64,000 nucleotides of DNA from Oegoconia quadripuncta (taxonomy: Eukaryota; Arthropoda; Insecta; Lepidoptera; Autostichidae), in the NCBI GenBank assembly GCA_949316235.1, contig OX438750.1, forward strand, positions 3,176,501 through 3,240,500, read 5' to 3'. Shown here piece by piece: positions 53,541 to 63,879 of this stretch. Below the pieces are notes generated by a model. That model saw nothing but the letters and a program-made list of their open reading frames with translations, did not search any database and was not told where the DNA came from. The stretch's first letter is position 1; each line of letters opens with the position of its first letter. Position numbers and translations under genes: made by a program.

Positions 53541-53567
53541 ATTATAACTATATTATATTGTTCACAG

Positions 53568-54338
53568 GCAAATCCAGTCAACTACCGGACAATCTAAAGC
53601 GGAGAAGAGCAACCTGGAAGAGTTTGACACCAACTGGGCGGACCTATCTAAGGACACAATGGTCAACCATCTACCCAACGCACCCCGCCTCACTCGAGAC
53701 GAGAGAGAAGATATAGAAGTATTTATCCAAGACAAATATATACCCCTTAAGGACTTAGACAGCAAGGAAGTCGAATCTAAGTTTAAATATGGCGAGAATA
53801 GCATTAATAATCGTCCTATTGTCAAAGATGGTGGAAATAGAATTAGAGATATTGAATTAGTTACTGATAATAGATTTAGAGATATTGAAATGGTTACTGA
53901 ATATGTCAAAGACATTGATACAGGTTACGAACCCAATTTGGGTGGTGCAAAAGAAACTCAAGTTTCAAATATCGTTTCAAACGTTATTAATAGAAAGAAA
54001 AGAAATGTAGATGAAGAAATGTCAGACAACGATTTACAGATAATAAAAAGAGCTTTGAATGAAAATTCTACCTCTGATGAGCTTATATCTAAACAGGATA
54101 TTATTAATGCGAAGATTAATTTGGAGAATGCAATAACACCAGCGCGGCCGGTGGAGGGCCATGAAGATGCTCTAATAAAGATTCGTAGGGAGAGACAGAT
54201 AGGTGATATCACTGGCGTGAGTGCTGATCCGCCATTGGTCAAAATCGAAGGCTTGAGAGTCGAGGATTCGAAGAAAGAGCCGAAGATTATTGAAGAAAGT
54301 ATACCTAGTGTCCTTGCTGAAAGTGGAGTTACTCTTAG
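53568..54338 (+). CDS. uex: CNNM/unextended, exon 2 (linker and start of CNNM ectodomain)
   Basis: Acceptor TTGTTCACAG before 53568 and donor GTAAGA after 54338. One base completes a Val codon with exon 1, 256 codons follow, and AG is left for exon 3. Codons about 154-370 are an acidic, charged linker without known domain. It includes a short near-repeat (NRIRDIELVTD / NRFRDIEMVTE) and a dibasic NRKKRN site that could be a proprotein cleavage site. The last 35 residues (PPLVKIEGLRVEDSKKEPKI then SVLAESGVTLR) enter the conserved CNNM ectodomain (pattern GLRVxxxxxxxLxxGxxVTLRLFG). The linker is much longer than I would expect in vertebrate CNNM proteins. Confidence 0.88.
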
Positions 54339-54970
54339 GTAAGATTTAGGACGGCTTTAGATCGACACGGATGGTTCGCACGGAGCATCTAGCTTGCGAA
54401 TACTCCATGAAACTACGAGGTCTTTGCGACTGATTTAGGCGTTTTAGGCGCGGGTGTACTCAACGACACACTTGCTCCACATAATAGAACTGTCACTTAA
54501 GCTTAACCGTGGACTCAGTCGCAGAACACTACAACGCAGTAGCATATCATCATCATATCAGCCACAGGACGTCCACAAGTCATAAGATTCAATCACCGTG
54601 GAATCTGAGATACTAACCGGTGAAGGGTAAACGATGCCCCTCATGCCATCCAGTTGGCCCTCGCATGCTATATGTGGGATACCTTAGAACTAGTCTACAA
54701 TCCCTCCTGCTTTAATTGCATGACCGTGTCTCCCTTGACGGTTTGTAACAATCATGTATGATCATTTTCTGTTTTCGTTTCGGGCTTTACCAACGCCACC
54801 AGATTCACTTCTTGTAGCTAACTACGTATTATGATGGTCACACGACAGTCCATATTATAAATCCGTCGCTAATTTGTCGCTGGCTACAAGTATATTATAA
54901 TGTGAGCCAATTCACACTTGGGAAACTTACTATTGTTCAAATTTGGAAACGAATGGCTACCGAACAAAAT
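54339..54970. other. CNNM intron 2, left part
   Basis: No repeat or ORF recognised in 54339-54960; CATATCATCATCATATCAG and similar low-complexity stretches only. Confidence 0.4.
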
Positions 54971-54971
54971 A

Positions 54972-55747
54972 CCGCCTCCGTGTCTCAATGTAAACAACAT
55001 TGGGTTTACGATTCGGAGGTCGCGGGTTTGATCCCCAGCGGGGTACATGTTTCAGTACTCGGTTTGGTTGGTGGTAGGGCATTTGATATGCCCGCCTGGC
55101 TAGCTACCACCATCTTATCTAAATCTGCCGCCAAGCAGCACTGTTAATAATGTTGTTGTGTTCCGGTTCTTAGGTATAAGATAGCCAGTCCTCCAAATGT
55201 GCTGGGGTTTCCGGGTCAGTACGCTTCCACCTTCGACCTCATCATCATTGAATATCAGAAGGGCAATTCTCGTAATATCTCGTATTACAATTACAGTCAA
55301 AATTCAGTTTGGATCCAGTCTCGATCTCCTAAATGTCAAATACGACATTAAATATAAACATTCGTAATGTAATGATATCGAAATGTGATCGAAAGTTGAA
55401 CAAAGCTGTCATTATTAATTGTTCAGTATTGCCCAGCTGAAGTGATATAAGTAGTTTTTTGACAAATGTGAAAGAGAATAAATAGAAGGAAGCAAGCGCA
55501 TATTTGACGAACTGTAAATTTTTTAAATCTCGAACTTGATGTTAAAAGCTTTGTTCAACTTTCGATCACATTTCGATATAATCACATTACAAACCATTAT
55601 ATTGTAGTACGAGAATGACGTATTTGACATTTGGAGACCGAAACTAGATCCGAACTGAATTTTGACTGTAATTGTAATAAGAGATATTACGAGAATTGCC
55701 CTTCTGGTGTAATTGAGGTCAAGTACCAACCCGTTGTGCATAAAAAA
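54972..55747 (+). mobile_element. SINE-A split by MITE-2
   Basis: Head CCGCCTCCGTGTCTCAATGT to CCTCATCATCATTGAATATC (55256), then GGTGTAATTGAGGTCAAGTA and the A tract at 55707-55747. The interruption is the palindromic element at 55256-55706. Confidence 0.88.
55256..55706. mobile_element. MITE-2, long foldback element
   Basis: About 450 bp. Both arms (about 150 bp) are inverted copies: GAAGGGCAATTCTCGTAATA, TTACAATTACAGTCAAAATT, ATCGAAATGTGATCGAAAGT. Central loop about 130 bp. No ORF. Confidence 0.88.
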
Positions 55748-56007
55748 ACCCCCCACTCGTCGGTAATACGAACGAGATTAATCTTATAAATACATGCGAG
55801 AAAATCCTGTTTAAGTTTTTTACGTATAGGACCATTCAACAAGGTTAGCGACACTGACAATAAATCCTCAAATTTAGTTTGGATTTTATCAATCGTAATC
55901 TAGAAACCTGCATACCACAAAGTTTCTCTGAGGAAGTATACCCACCTCCTCGTTCATTGGACCATTGCAAAATACCGACATTTCTAACCAATATTGACTG
56001 ATCACAG

Positions 56008-56110
56008 GTTATTTGGTGATGGTCTGACCTCACGCACTATGATCGCGTTCACCTACGAAGCGCAGGAGTATGGGCAGCCTTGCAAGTTTCTCCTCAAAGG
56101 CGAGTATTTG
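56008..56110 (+). CDS. uex: CNNM/unextended, exon 3 (ectodomain)
   Basis: Acceptor GATCACAG before 56008 and donor GTAAGT after 56110. One base completes Arg (AG|G), then 34 codons: LFGDGLTSRTMIAFTYEAQE then YGQPCKFLLKGEYL. The V-T-L-R-LFG-x-G-L-T-x-x-T-x-I-A-F block is diagnostic of the CNNM extracellular domain. It ends in phase 0, fitting exon 4. Confidence 0.93.
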
Positions 56111-56261
56111 GTAAGTAATCATTTCTTTGCTTTGTGATTAAAAATTAAGGAATTTAATCATTGCGTCCTATGGTCTGTGGGGCGGATATGGTTTTTTTTT
56201 CCAGGAAAATAGCTTATCTTTGTCTAACTTAAACAAACCCTTAACCCTTGTGTAATCATCA

Positions 56262-56690
56262 TCTCTTGCCCTACTCTCAATTTATTTGGGGTCTGGGCAA
56301 TAGGTCATTTTCTTCCAATCTCCTCTATCAGCCGTTACCTCATCATTCACGCCCTTTTCGTTCATATCACCGCTCAAACAATCCATCCATCTTTTCCGTG
56401 GTCTTCCTCATCCTTTCCAGCCATCGACATCCATGTTTATCACCTTAGCCCTTGTGTAAATAACTTGAATCCCTGAGCATAATAAGGTCAGCCATGTATA
56501 CTAATTCGATTCAAACTTCAACCATTTATTTCAACGTAACATACATGTCAATTTAAATGTATTGGAAATAAAAATAGGGCTTAAGCATTTTTAGGTCAGT
56601 CAGTATGTCCAATATTGTCCAAGCTACCACCGCTCCGGAAAGGGAAATCATCTGTGGGAAAAGAAGCGAAGCAAGATTTAATGTATTATA
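56262..56690 (-). mobile_element. LINE-9 and LINE-2 tails
   Basis: LINE-9 tail (minus) 56262-56460 (TTTATTTGGGGTCTGGGCAA). LINE-2 3' UTR (minus) 56510-56680 (GGAAATCATCTGTGGGAAAA). Confidence 0.65.
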
Positions 56691-57302
56691 TCGATACCTC
56701 TGGTGTGCCTCTGGGCTCAAAGGTCGTAAAGGACATTTAGTCAGAAATGTGTTTTATACGCAGTTATATTCAGATTTAAATTCTCTATCGATCTGTGTAT
56801 TTCGTTTCACGAAATTCGCAAAAAAATTGCCTTTACGACCCATCATATTTGACACGCTAAACAGAATTATTTATGAACATATGGGCATAAATAACATTTA
56901 CGTATCAGAGTGTACGTACCTTGGTAGTAAAGCAAAGTATACGGAAACGTTTGGGCGTAAATTGCATAATATATGTGTTACTTCCAGTCGTTTTTGTTCT
57001 TGGCGAGCGGCAAATCATCCCTTCAGTGGGTGTCCCACTGGGCTCTTAATAATAATAATATGCGTTACTTTGTACAATCACGCGTTTACAAACAAAGCAA
57101 CTGTGTTCAAAGATTTAATATGACTAAGAACCATATCTGAAATAACAGCTAACGTTACAATTATTTTACGTCTCTTTTCACGATCCGCGATTTGAGATGT
57201 GAATATTTTATGAATGGAATACAATTTATTTGCACTTGAATATTTATTAGGTGTTAATGCAGTAAGATCTTCCTAATTCAGTCTTTATAATGACATGCAC
57301 AT
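56691..57302. other. CNNM intron 3: unassigned with LINE-7-type tail
   Basis: An open frame to 57123 has no family resemblance. Bases 57000-57062 (CCCTTCAGTGGGTGTCCCAC, TGGGCTCTTAATAATAATA) look like a LINE-7-type 3' end. Not called as a gene. Confidence 0.45.
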
Positions 57303-57607
57303 AAATTACGGGTTTACGATTCGAAGGTCGCGGGTTCAATCCCCAGCGGGGTACATGTTTAAGTACTCGGTTTGGTTGGTGGTAGGGCATTTGATATGCC
57401 CGCCTGGCTAGCTACCACCATCTTATCTAAATCTGCCGCCAAACAACGATGTTAATAGCATTGTTGTGTTCCGGTTCTCAGAGATAAGATAGCCAGTTCC
57501 CCAAATATTTGGGTTTCCGGGTCAGTACGCTTCCACCTTCGACCTCATCTTCACTTAACATCAGATGTGATTGAGGTCAAGTACTAAACCGTTACGCATA
57601 AAAAATT
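57303..57607 (+). mobile_element. SINE-A, head truncated
   Basis: GGGTTTACGATTCGAAGGTC, B box GGGTTCAATCCCCAGCGGGG, full body and a short A tail. Confidence 0.9.
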
Positions 57608-57770
57608 ATAGGTAGAGTTCGTAATTAACATCAGTCTTACAACCCATGCCTTCGCAATTCTTGACAAGTACTCTTTTATCTTGATGCCAACTAGACGTTG
57701 ACTTACGATAGATAAGCAGGCACTTTTTCCTTGACAACTACTGCAACTCACACGCAACTCACTTTTACAG

Positions 57771-58337
57771 GTGAAAGAAATAACTGCAAGAACAGCAATT
57801 TTCGATGTAACGGCACCAGCGTCTACAACTGGCTCTAAACTCTATGTATGCGCAAAAAACTTGAAGCAAGGCGTCACAGACCCTTACAAAGACGAAGATA
57901 AATACGTACACCAGGGTACTGAGAACTACAAAATTTTAGCAACCCATAATAAATTATTACCACTATGGGTCTCTCTAATACTAATATTAGTATGCCTAAT
58001 GTTCTCCGCTTTATTCTCCGGTCTGAACTTGGGACTAATGTCTCTAGATAGGACGGAGTTAAAGATTATATCTAACACGGGAACTGAGCAGGAAAGGAAA
58101 TACGCGCGAGCGATTATGCCGGTCCGCGATCACGGGAATTACTTACTATGCAGTATATTATTGGGAAATGTCGCAGTGAACTCGACGTTCACAATTTTGT
58201 TGGACGAGTTAACATCTGGTTTGTTCGCTGTGATATTCTCGACGCTATCCATCGTGCTGTTAGGCGAGATTACGCCGCAGGCGATATGTTCGCGGCATGG
58301 GCTCATGGTAGGGGCAAAGAGTATCATGGTCACCAAG
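57771..58337 (+). CDS. uex: CNNM/unextended, exon 4 (ectodomain end and DUF21 membrane domain)
   Basis: Acceptor ACTTTTACAG before 57771 and donor GTGAGT after 58337; 189 codons, phase 0 both sides. Residues 1-60 finish the ectodomain (GSKLYVCAKNL, KYVHQGTENYKIL). The DUF21 transmembrane domain follows. Helix 1 is at about 62-83 (LLPLWVSLILILVCLMFSAL), then SGLNLGLMSLDRTELKII, helices at about 122-145 and 147-166, and the GEITPQAICSRHGL motif (165-178). These residues line the ion pathway in the CNNM/CorC family. No breaks or missing key residues seen. The protein acts at the plasma membrane in Mg2+ handling by family analogy. Confidence 0.96.
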
Positions 58338-58384
58338 GTGAGTAATTTTCATTTTGTTTATTAGATTTTTACTATTTTACGACC

Positions 58385-58870
58385 TTTGTGGCGTAGTGGT
58401 GCCTACCTCGGTCGCCGTGTGAAGGTTTCTGGTTTGATTCCCGATCGCGATAACTTAGGTCCATATTTCAGACTGTCGCTCAAGCGTATATCTGCGCTTG
58501 AGAATAGAACGATGTTGATATATAAGTTACATAAAGCTGTCCCTTTTTAACTGACCTCAAGCGGAGATCTCTGCTTGAGTAACATTCTACAATACGAGCC
58601 TTAGAAAGCGAACTTATGTCTCATAATCGGTGTAGACGTCTTTCGTAATTATTATTACTTAAAGTTCGTACGTTTCCGCCTTCGGCCTCATCTTTACTTA
58701 ACATCAAGTGTGATTGGTCAAGTGCTAACCCGTTGCGCGTAACAAAAATTATATAAATCGGAAGTTGTGGATTCGATTCCTAGAAGGCACAAGTTAATGG
58801 TATGGCATTTATAAATTTGTCTGCCTGGCTAGCTACTACCATCTTATCTAAGAAGTAAAACGCTGCTATT
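58385..58870. other. CNNM intron 4 repeats
   Basis: A tRNA-like head (GTGGCGTAGTGGTGCCTACC, GGTTTGATTCCCGATCGCG) at 58388-58450 with the dispersed ATAAGTTACATAAAGCTGTC region. SINE-A tail scraps at 58665-58750 and SINE-A middle at 58800-58855. Confidence 0.5.
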
Positions 58871-59409
58871 TATATAGAGTTGGTTCTGTTACCTCTTGTG
58901 TGTCGACTGACTAACATCTATAATAAATATGTAACGGATGTGGATGTATTCTTTTTGTCTAAAAACCAATATAAGAAACAGTATTGGGAAGTCCTGTCGG
59001 GCATTAGTGATACTTAAGTTTTAAATTAACTGGTTCGGATTGCTTTTCTGTCTCTGCAGTTATATATAAAATTGTCGTGGATAACGGAGTTGGTTACACA
59101 ATGACCTCCATTGTCTACATATAAGATTATAAAACATAATTGTATTGTGTAGCTGTTAGTTGTCCTGAACAAAATAAAATAAAATTGTAGCCTCAACGGC
59201 TTGACCGATTTTGAAGTACAAGAAATCCAACACGTCGCACTCAAAATTCAAAGCAAACGACGAGTAATTTTGTTTTTTTAATACTTTTTGTTTTTCACAA
59301 TTCAATGTTTATCTCGCGAAAAATTAAAAGGTCTTATGGTGTGACTCCTTGCAGAGTCGATGCATGTTTTCAGATGGAGGGTGTGTAACATTTTTTCTTT
59401 TCGCAATAG
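58871..59409. other. CNNM intron 4, right part
   Basis: Only the dispersed GGCTTGACCGATTTTGAAGT segment (59199-59245) is recognised. The polypyrimidine tract TTTTTTCTTTTCGCAATAG precedes exon 5. Confidence 0.5.
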
Positions 59410-59526
59410 GCAGTAATGGCTCTGACTGCTCCCTTGGCGTTCCCTGTTAGTAAGCTGCTGGACTACTTCCTCGGCGAAGAGATTGGCAGCGTGTACAACA
59501 GAGAGAGGCTAAAGGAGCTGGTCAAG
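59410..59526 (+). CDS. uex: CNNM/unextended, exon 5 (DUF21 end, linker to CBS)
   Basis: Acceptor TCGCAATAG before 59410; 39 codons; donor AAG|GTAATG after 59526, phase 0. The peptide [20 protein letters not shown] then [19 protein letters not shown] matches the last DUF21 helix and the cytosolic acidic-helical bundle (GxEIGxVYxRERLxEMLKV). A second donor-like GTAAGA lies nine bases on and would add Val-Met-Val; homology favours the first. A 21-bp VNTR starts 39 bp into the following intron. Confidence 0.94.
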
Positions 59527-59564
59527 GTAATGGTAAGAAACGAGATCTCACCAATAATAGTGCG

Positions 59565-60010
59565 AGCACGCAAACTCATAGTGAGATTCCGCACACTCAT
59601 TGTGAGATCCCGCAAACTCATTGTGAGATTCCACACACTCATTGTGCGATTCCGCAAACTCACAGTGAGATCCCGCAAACTCACAGTGAGATCCCGCAAA
59701 CTCATAGTGAGATCCCACATACTCATACGTGAGATCCCGCAAACTTATAGCGAGATCCCGCACACTCTGTGGGATCGCGCCAACTAATACGTGAGACCCC
59801 ACACACTCATACGTGAGATCCCACATAATCATACGTGAACTCACACATGATATTCCGCAAACGAATAGCAAGATTCCGCATACTCATTGTGACATCCTGC
59901 AAACTTACAAGTGAGATTCCGCAAACTCATAGCAGGATCTCACTCACTCATTGTAAGATCCTGCACACTTATACTTGGATCCCGCACACTCACTGAGATC
60001 ACACAAATCC
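59565..60010. repeat. 21-bp VNTR in CNNM intron 5
   Basis: Units like CGCAAACTCATAGTGAGATC then C, about 20 copies, regular to about 59720 and more diverged with 22-bp and longer units after that. 21 bp equals seven codons, so frames stay open on both strands (for example [20 protein letters not shown]). Confidence 0.95.
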
Positions 60011-60579
60011 TTACCCCCACACATACCTGATTCCGGCACACTTGTATTTGTCAAACAGATCTGAAATGTCACCATCCTAACGACGTTGTTAATAAGAAAG
60101 CTCGAGGTCACGCAACGAGCAATGGAGATGATGACTACGTGATCGAATCAGGATGTAAAAATAGTATGGTTGCGTTCACAAATGTTAACTACTTATTAAG
60201 TCAAGTTCACTCCCGTCTTGTATATGTACTAGCTAAATTTATAAAAGTTAACAACGTTATATTATAATCTATCTATCATGTGTGCTTCTTTGAGTTAACG
60301 TCTTTTATCTTAATTATGTGTTGAGGTGGTGGTTATATGTGTTGTTCTGTTTGTCCTTTCTCCAACTACACAAACTAGAGAAGCTTAACTTACCGCACAA
60401 TCGTCAACTTTAGCATAGTGTACTTCAACCCTGACATTGGCAGAATCTTCGTGCACAACGATGCAGCCATAACACTAAATTGTAATTGGAATCAATATAA
60501 GTTCCAAATAAATTTCGCACGATAGGAACCCTACGAATTCTGCCAGTCGCATATCGATCTCCGGCCAGCGCGTAGGTCG

Positions 60580-60690
60580 ATGATGGTTTTGAAAAAATAA
60601 ATTAAACTACCTATGCCAATACCTTCTATTTCACTTACCTAATATGCCCTATTTTTTTCCTTACGGTAAAAAAAACTCACGCGGTATAAA
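60580..60690. repeat. Dispersed repeat shared with 10565-10700
   Basis: TTCTATTTCACTTACCTAAT and TTACGGTAAAAAAAACTCAC as in the left copy. Lies about 50 bp before exon 6. Confidence 0.6.
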
Positions 60691-60741
60691 GTAAACCTGC
60701 TCTCCAATTTTTACACATATTTACATACAAGAACGTTTCAG

Positions 60742-60913
60742 GTAACAACAGATGTAAATGACTTGGACAAGGATGAGGTTAACATCATATCCGGGGCACT
60801 GGAGCTCAGGAAGAAGACCGTGTCGGACGTCATGACGAAACTGGAGGATGTGTTCATGCTGCCCACAACTTCCGTGTTAGACTTTGAAACTATGTCAGAG
60901 ATTGTGAAGTCTG
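60742..60913 (+). CDS. uex: CNNM/unextended, exon 6 (first CBS domain start; last visible exon)
   Basis: Acceptor ACGTTTCAG before 60742 and donor GTAAGT after 60913; 57 codons plus one base. The peptide [20 protein letters not shown] then [20 protein letters not shown] and [18 protein letters not shown] matches the CNNM block VTxxxNDLxKEExNIIQGALELRxKTVxDVMTxLxDxFML...LDFxTMSEIMxSG, the start of the cystathionine-beta-synthase (Bateman) module that binds Mg-ATP. The following TRIPVF segment and cyclic-nucleotide-binding-like domain are not seen before 64000, so the gene continues to the right. Visible CDS is 2188 nt (729 codons). Confidence 0.96.
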
Positions 60914-62105
60914 GTAAGTGGCCTTTCAGTTATGACAAAAGCTGTTGCTGGGGTGAGCTGCTCAACTCTTCATTCATAATTGGAATTGCAACATTTCGAA
61001 TAGCTTAGCGGTAGCTGCTCACAGACATCTTGATTCGTTCGCGTTGTGGGTATTTAGTTAGTTATGTTAAGCCCACTTTTGACAATTATTATTTTAAACG
61101 AGTATCATTATGATCCATACAATTACTATACACCACTGTATCGTATAAATAAAATGCTCTGGAATAGCTATATCACTATATTGATTAATTCGCTTAATTA
61201 AATACAGAGCTCCTTTGTGTAGGGGTATGTTTAAAGTAAGCAATGGCGGACAGTGTATAGCGAGAGGGGTGTATCTACCGGCCAATACAAGAGTATGACT
61301 CATGCGTGAGGAAGTGTAATTGGATGTGTGAATGTGTGTGTGCCCAACAGTGTACCTGCACAGTATGTATGTATGTATGTGTGTAGTAGATTGGTCTGTC
61401 GAAGCACTAACGTAGACAACCACCGTACAACATGATCTTTATAAAATACACAGTTATGGTTATTGAAAATTTTTGTACTGGTACCCTACCCTCGCTTTCT
61501 CTCGCAGGGCACTAGCTGAAAATCAGTGTCTTACCGCTATAGGTGAGGGTCCACACTGAGCGATGGCCCATTTGTGGTACAGAAACACATACAACTCTAT
61601 TATAAATTGTAACAGTTGTACTTAATTTTCTTTTTTTATTACTGTGAAATAAGTCTCACATTTCGTAAGAATAACACCAAGCAGAATGATTCTTGTGTCG
61701 AATATTTTTGTATGTGTTTCATATGAACAGTATTTTGGACGAGAAGACATAGCTCAGACCGAGTTGGATCGACTGGCCTCTCTCTCGAAATTAAAAATAT
61801 CGACTCGAAAAAACTAGTAAAATTTAATCTGTAATACCAAAACTTCGACGACGACTGCTCCGCTAAACACCCAGACTGTGCCCTCAGGGGTATGTGACGG
61901 ATAAATTCGAATGCTCCGTTGTGCCCCTTTAGTGGTTCAGAAGGGAAATTTTTGAGTTACCTGTCGTGCTCCTTTTAAGTTATGAACACATTGGAGGGAC
62001 AACTATAATGAAATACTTCAAATATTTGTTTTAAGTATTTTATTGAAACAAACAAAACTTTCTTCCTTCAAAGTTAAATTATTTTTCTACTTATAAATTA
62101 ATGTG
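60914..62105. other. CNNM intron 6, no gene recognised
   Basis: (TATG)n near 61363-61380; otherwise AT-rich without a recognisable repeat or ORF. Confidence 0.45.
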
Positions 62106-62109
62106 TCTT

Positions 62110-62345
62110 TAAATAATAATAAATATTTCCGACACTTACACCAATCATCTAGTCCCAAACTAAGCAAAGCTTGTGCTATGGATACTAGATAACGGATAAA
62201 CATACATAAATATTTATATAAACATCCAAGACTCGGGAATAAATGTTCGTATTCATCATACAAACATTTACCCGTCGCGGGATTCGAACCCGCAACCGTT
62301 GGTTTCGCTGATAGGGTGACTATCCACTACACCAATCGGTCGTCA
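62110..62345 (-). mobile_element. SINE-B, essentially full length
   Basis: Reverse copy from AATAATAATAAATATTTCCG (tail) to CACTACACCAATCGGTCGTC (head). The tRNA-like part is GGGATTCGAACCCGCAACCG. Best reference copy of this family here. Confidence 0.9.
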
Positions 62346-62930
62346 ATTGTTATTCTTACGAAAAATTTATTTGTATTTTTTTTGTTAATTTCGGTGACTA
62401 ATAAGTAGATTTTATTATAGAGATACTATAACTTATTTGAAGTACTGTTCAGAGTCGAGTGCAAATAAAATGGTCATCATGTGTTCCATCCTTTGTAGGG
62501 GTAAAGTGGAACGATAAATATAATGACATAAGATATGCTCCACCAAAGGAGCACTACAGATCATACAAAATTTACCCGTTCTACCACCAGGGGCACACTT
62601 TGGGTGTTCAGCGGATCAGTCGTTAAAACTTCTATGTCTGCCTAACGCAGCGTCATCAGCGTATAGTTTACCAGACTAATCTGACACTCATACTTCATAT
62701 AACGCAGTGCCAAATATAGAACGCGGCTTGTATTTACCATTCGGTTTGGTGCAGTGTTTGGAGACCTTCCAAGACTTGCGACGTTGTGGATTATTAATAC
62801 TGTCCAGTGGATAGTACACATTTAATTTGACGCTGTTGGATTTTGGAATATTTATATTTAAAACCATCCGATCCAACTAATATTATAAATGCAAAAGTTT
62901 TTTCACTATAAAACGAGAACTTTTTCAACA
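62346..62930. other. CNNM intron 6, unassigned
   Basis: A Helitron 5' start scrap (AACTAATATTATAAATGCAA AAG) at 62876-62898; the rest unassigned. A C-terminal LINE-like stretch on the minus strand near 62640-62560 is too weak to call. Confidence 0.4.
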
Positions 62931-62934
62931 TTTT

Positions 62935-63240
62935 CCTGCCCTTATCCCACTCTAGGTGGGGTCGGCACAACATGTCATCAGTTTCCACTCTCCTCTATCA
63001 GCCGTCATCTCCGTACTCACCCCTTTCACACACATATCATTCCTCACGCAGTCTACCCACTCTACCTCTGTATCCCTCCACATTCATACTTAACACTCGT
63101 CTTGCTACGTGCCTTTCATCCCTCCTCATAATGTGCCCAAACCATGCTAACCTATTACTCCTCAGCTTTTCTGTTATTGGCGCCACTTTTAGACTTCCTC
63201 TGATAAACTCATTCCTGATCTTATCCATAAAACGAGAACT
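62935..63240 (-). pseudogene. LINE-6 ORF tail
   Basis: Minus strand DKIRNEFIRGSLKVAPITEK then LRSNRLAWFGHIMRRDERHV and VLSMNVEGYRG, with a deletion of the GRPKK segment and then the CCADPT end. Followed by a LINE-1 scrap (63235-63295). Confidence 0.8.
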
Positions 63241-63302
63241 TATTAATAAAGCATATTATAAAATGTCAGAATATTTATGCTGTATGCGTACCACATCAGC
63301 CC

Positions 63303-63437
63303 TTAGATAACTTCATCGATATCGTCATCGATTACGTTAACCAATGAGAAACCGTCAAATTGCCGAGCGAGCGATGAATCAACCAATCACATGTCAGAAC
63401 GTAACCGATGACGATATCGATGAAATTATGTAATAGA
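63303..63437. mobile_element. MITE-3, best copy
   Basis: 135 bp. TIRs of about 33 bp: left ACTTCATCGATATCGTCATC, right inverse GATGACGATATCGATGAAAT. The core has two CCAAT motifs (AACCAATGAG, AACCAATCAC) and TTGCCGAGCGAGCGATGA. Confidence 0.85.
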
Positions 63438-63479
63438 ACCCCTGGTCCTTAAGAATTTGAATATTCATCGGCTCACTAA

Positions 63480-63650
63480 GAAGATAAGCATCCCTGAACA
63501 TAACCAGCTCATTTGCATGTCAGGCTACAAAAATCTTTTTATAATATGAAAATCCGTTTTTAAAAGAGCAACCCATCGAGTTTCTTGCTTGTTCTTCACA
63601 GGGGAAAATTGCATTTTGAACAAGCAGTAGCTTAACTGTAAGATGCAGGC
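63480..63650 (+). mobile_element. LINE-1 3' tail
   Basis: GAACATAACCAGCTCATTTG, then GAGTTTCTTGCTTGTTCTTC and TTGAACAAGCAGTAGCTTAA. Confidence 0.8.
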
Positions 63651-63669
63651 CACTTCCAAATGTGTGATA

Positions 63670-63860
63670 AATATGAAATCTGCCGCCAAGCAGCAATTTA
63701 ATAAACATTGTTGTGTTCCGGTTTTCAGAGATAAGATAGTCAGTCCCCCAAATGTGTTGGGCTTTCCGGGTCAGTACGCTTCCACTTTCGACCTCATCGT
63801 CAGTTAACATCAGGTGTGATTGAGGTCAAGTACCAACCCGTTGTGCATAAAAAAAAACAC
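63670..63860 (+). mobile_element. SINE-A 3' half
   Basis: AATCTGCCGCCAAGCAGCAA to CCAACCCGTTGTGCATAAAA plus A tract. Confidence 0.88.
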
Positions 63861-63879
63861 TAATGATTTTAATTACGAC

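Noticed and set aside
53659..53915. Minus-strand open frame opposite CNNM exon 2
   Set aside because: Antisense shadow of a real exon with a matching splice phase.
56605..57123. 172-codon open frame in CNNM intron 3
   Set aside because: Begins in a LINE-2 tail and ends in a LINE-7-type tail; composition and context point to repeat remnants.
59565..60010. Regular short repeats that might suggest a CRISPR array
   Set aside because: There are no spacers: the 21-bp units are contiguous, in a eukaryotic intron.
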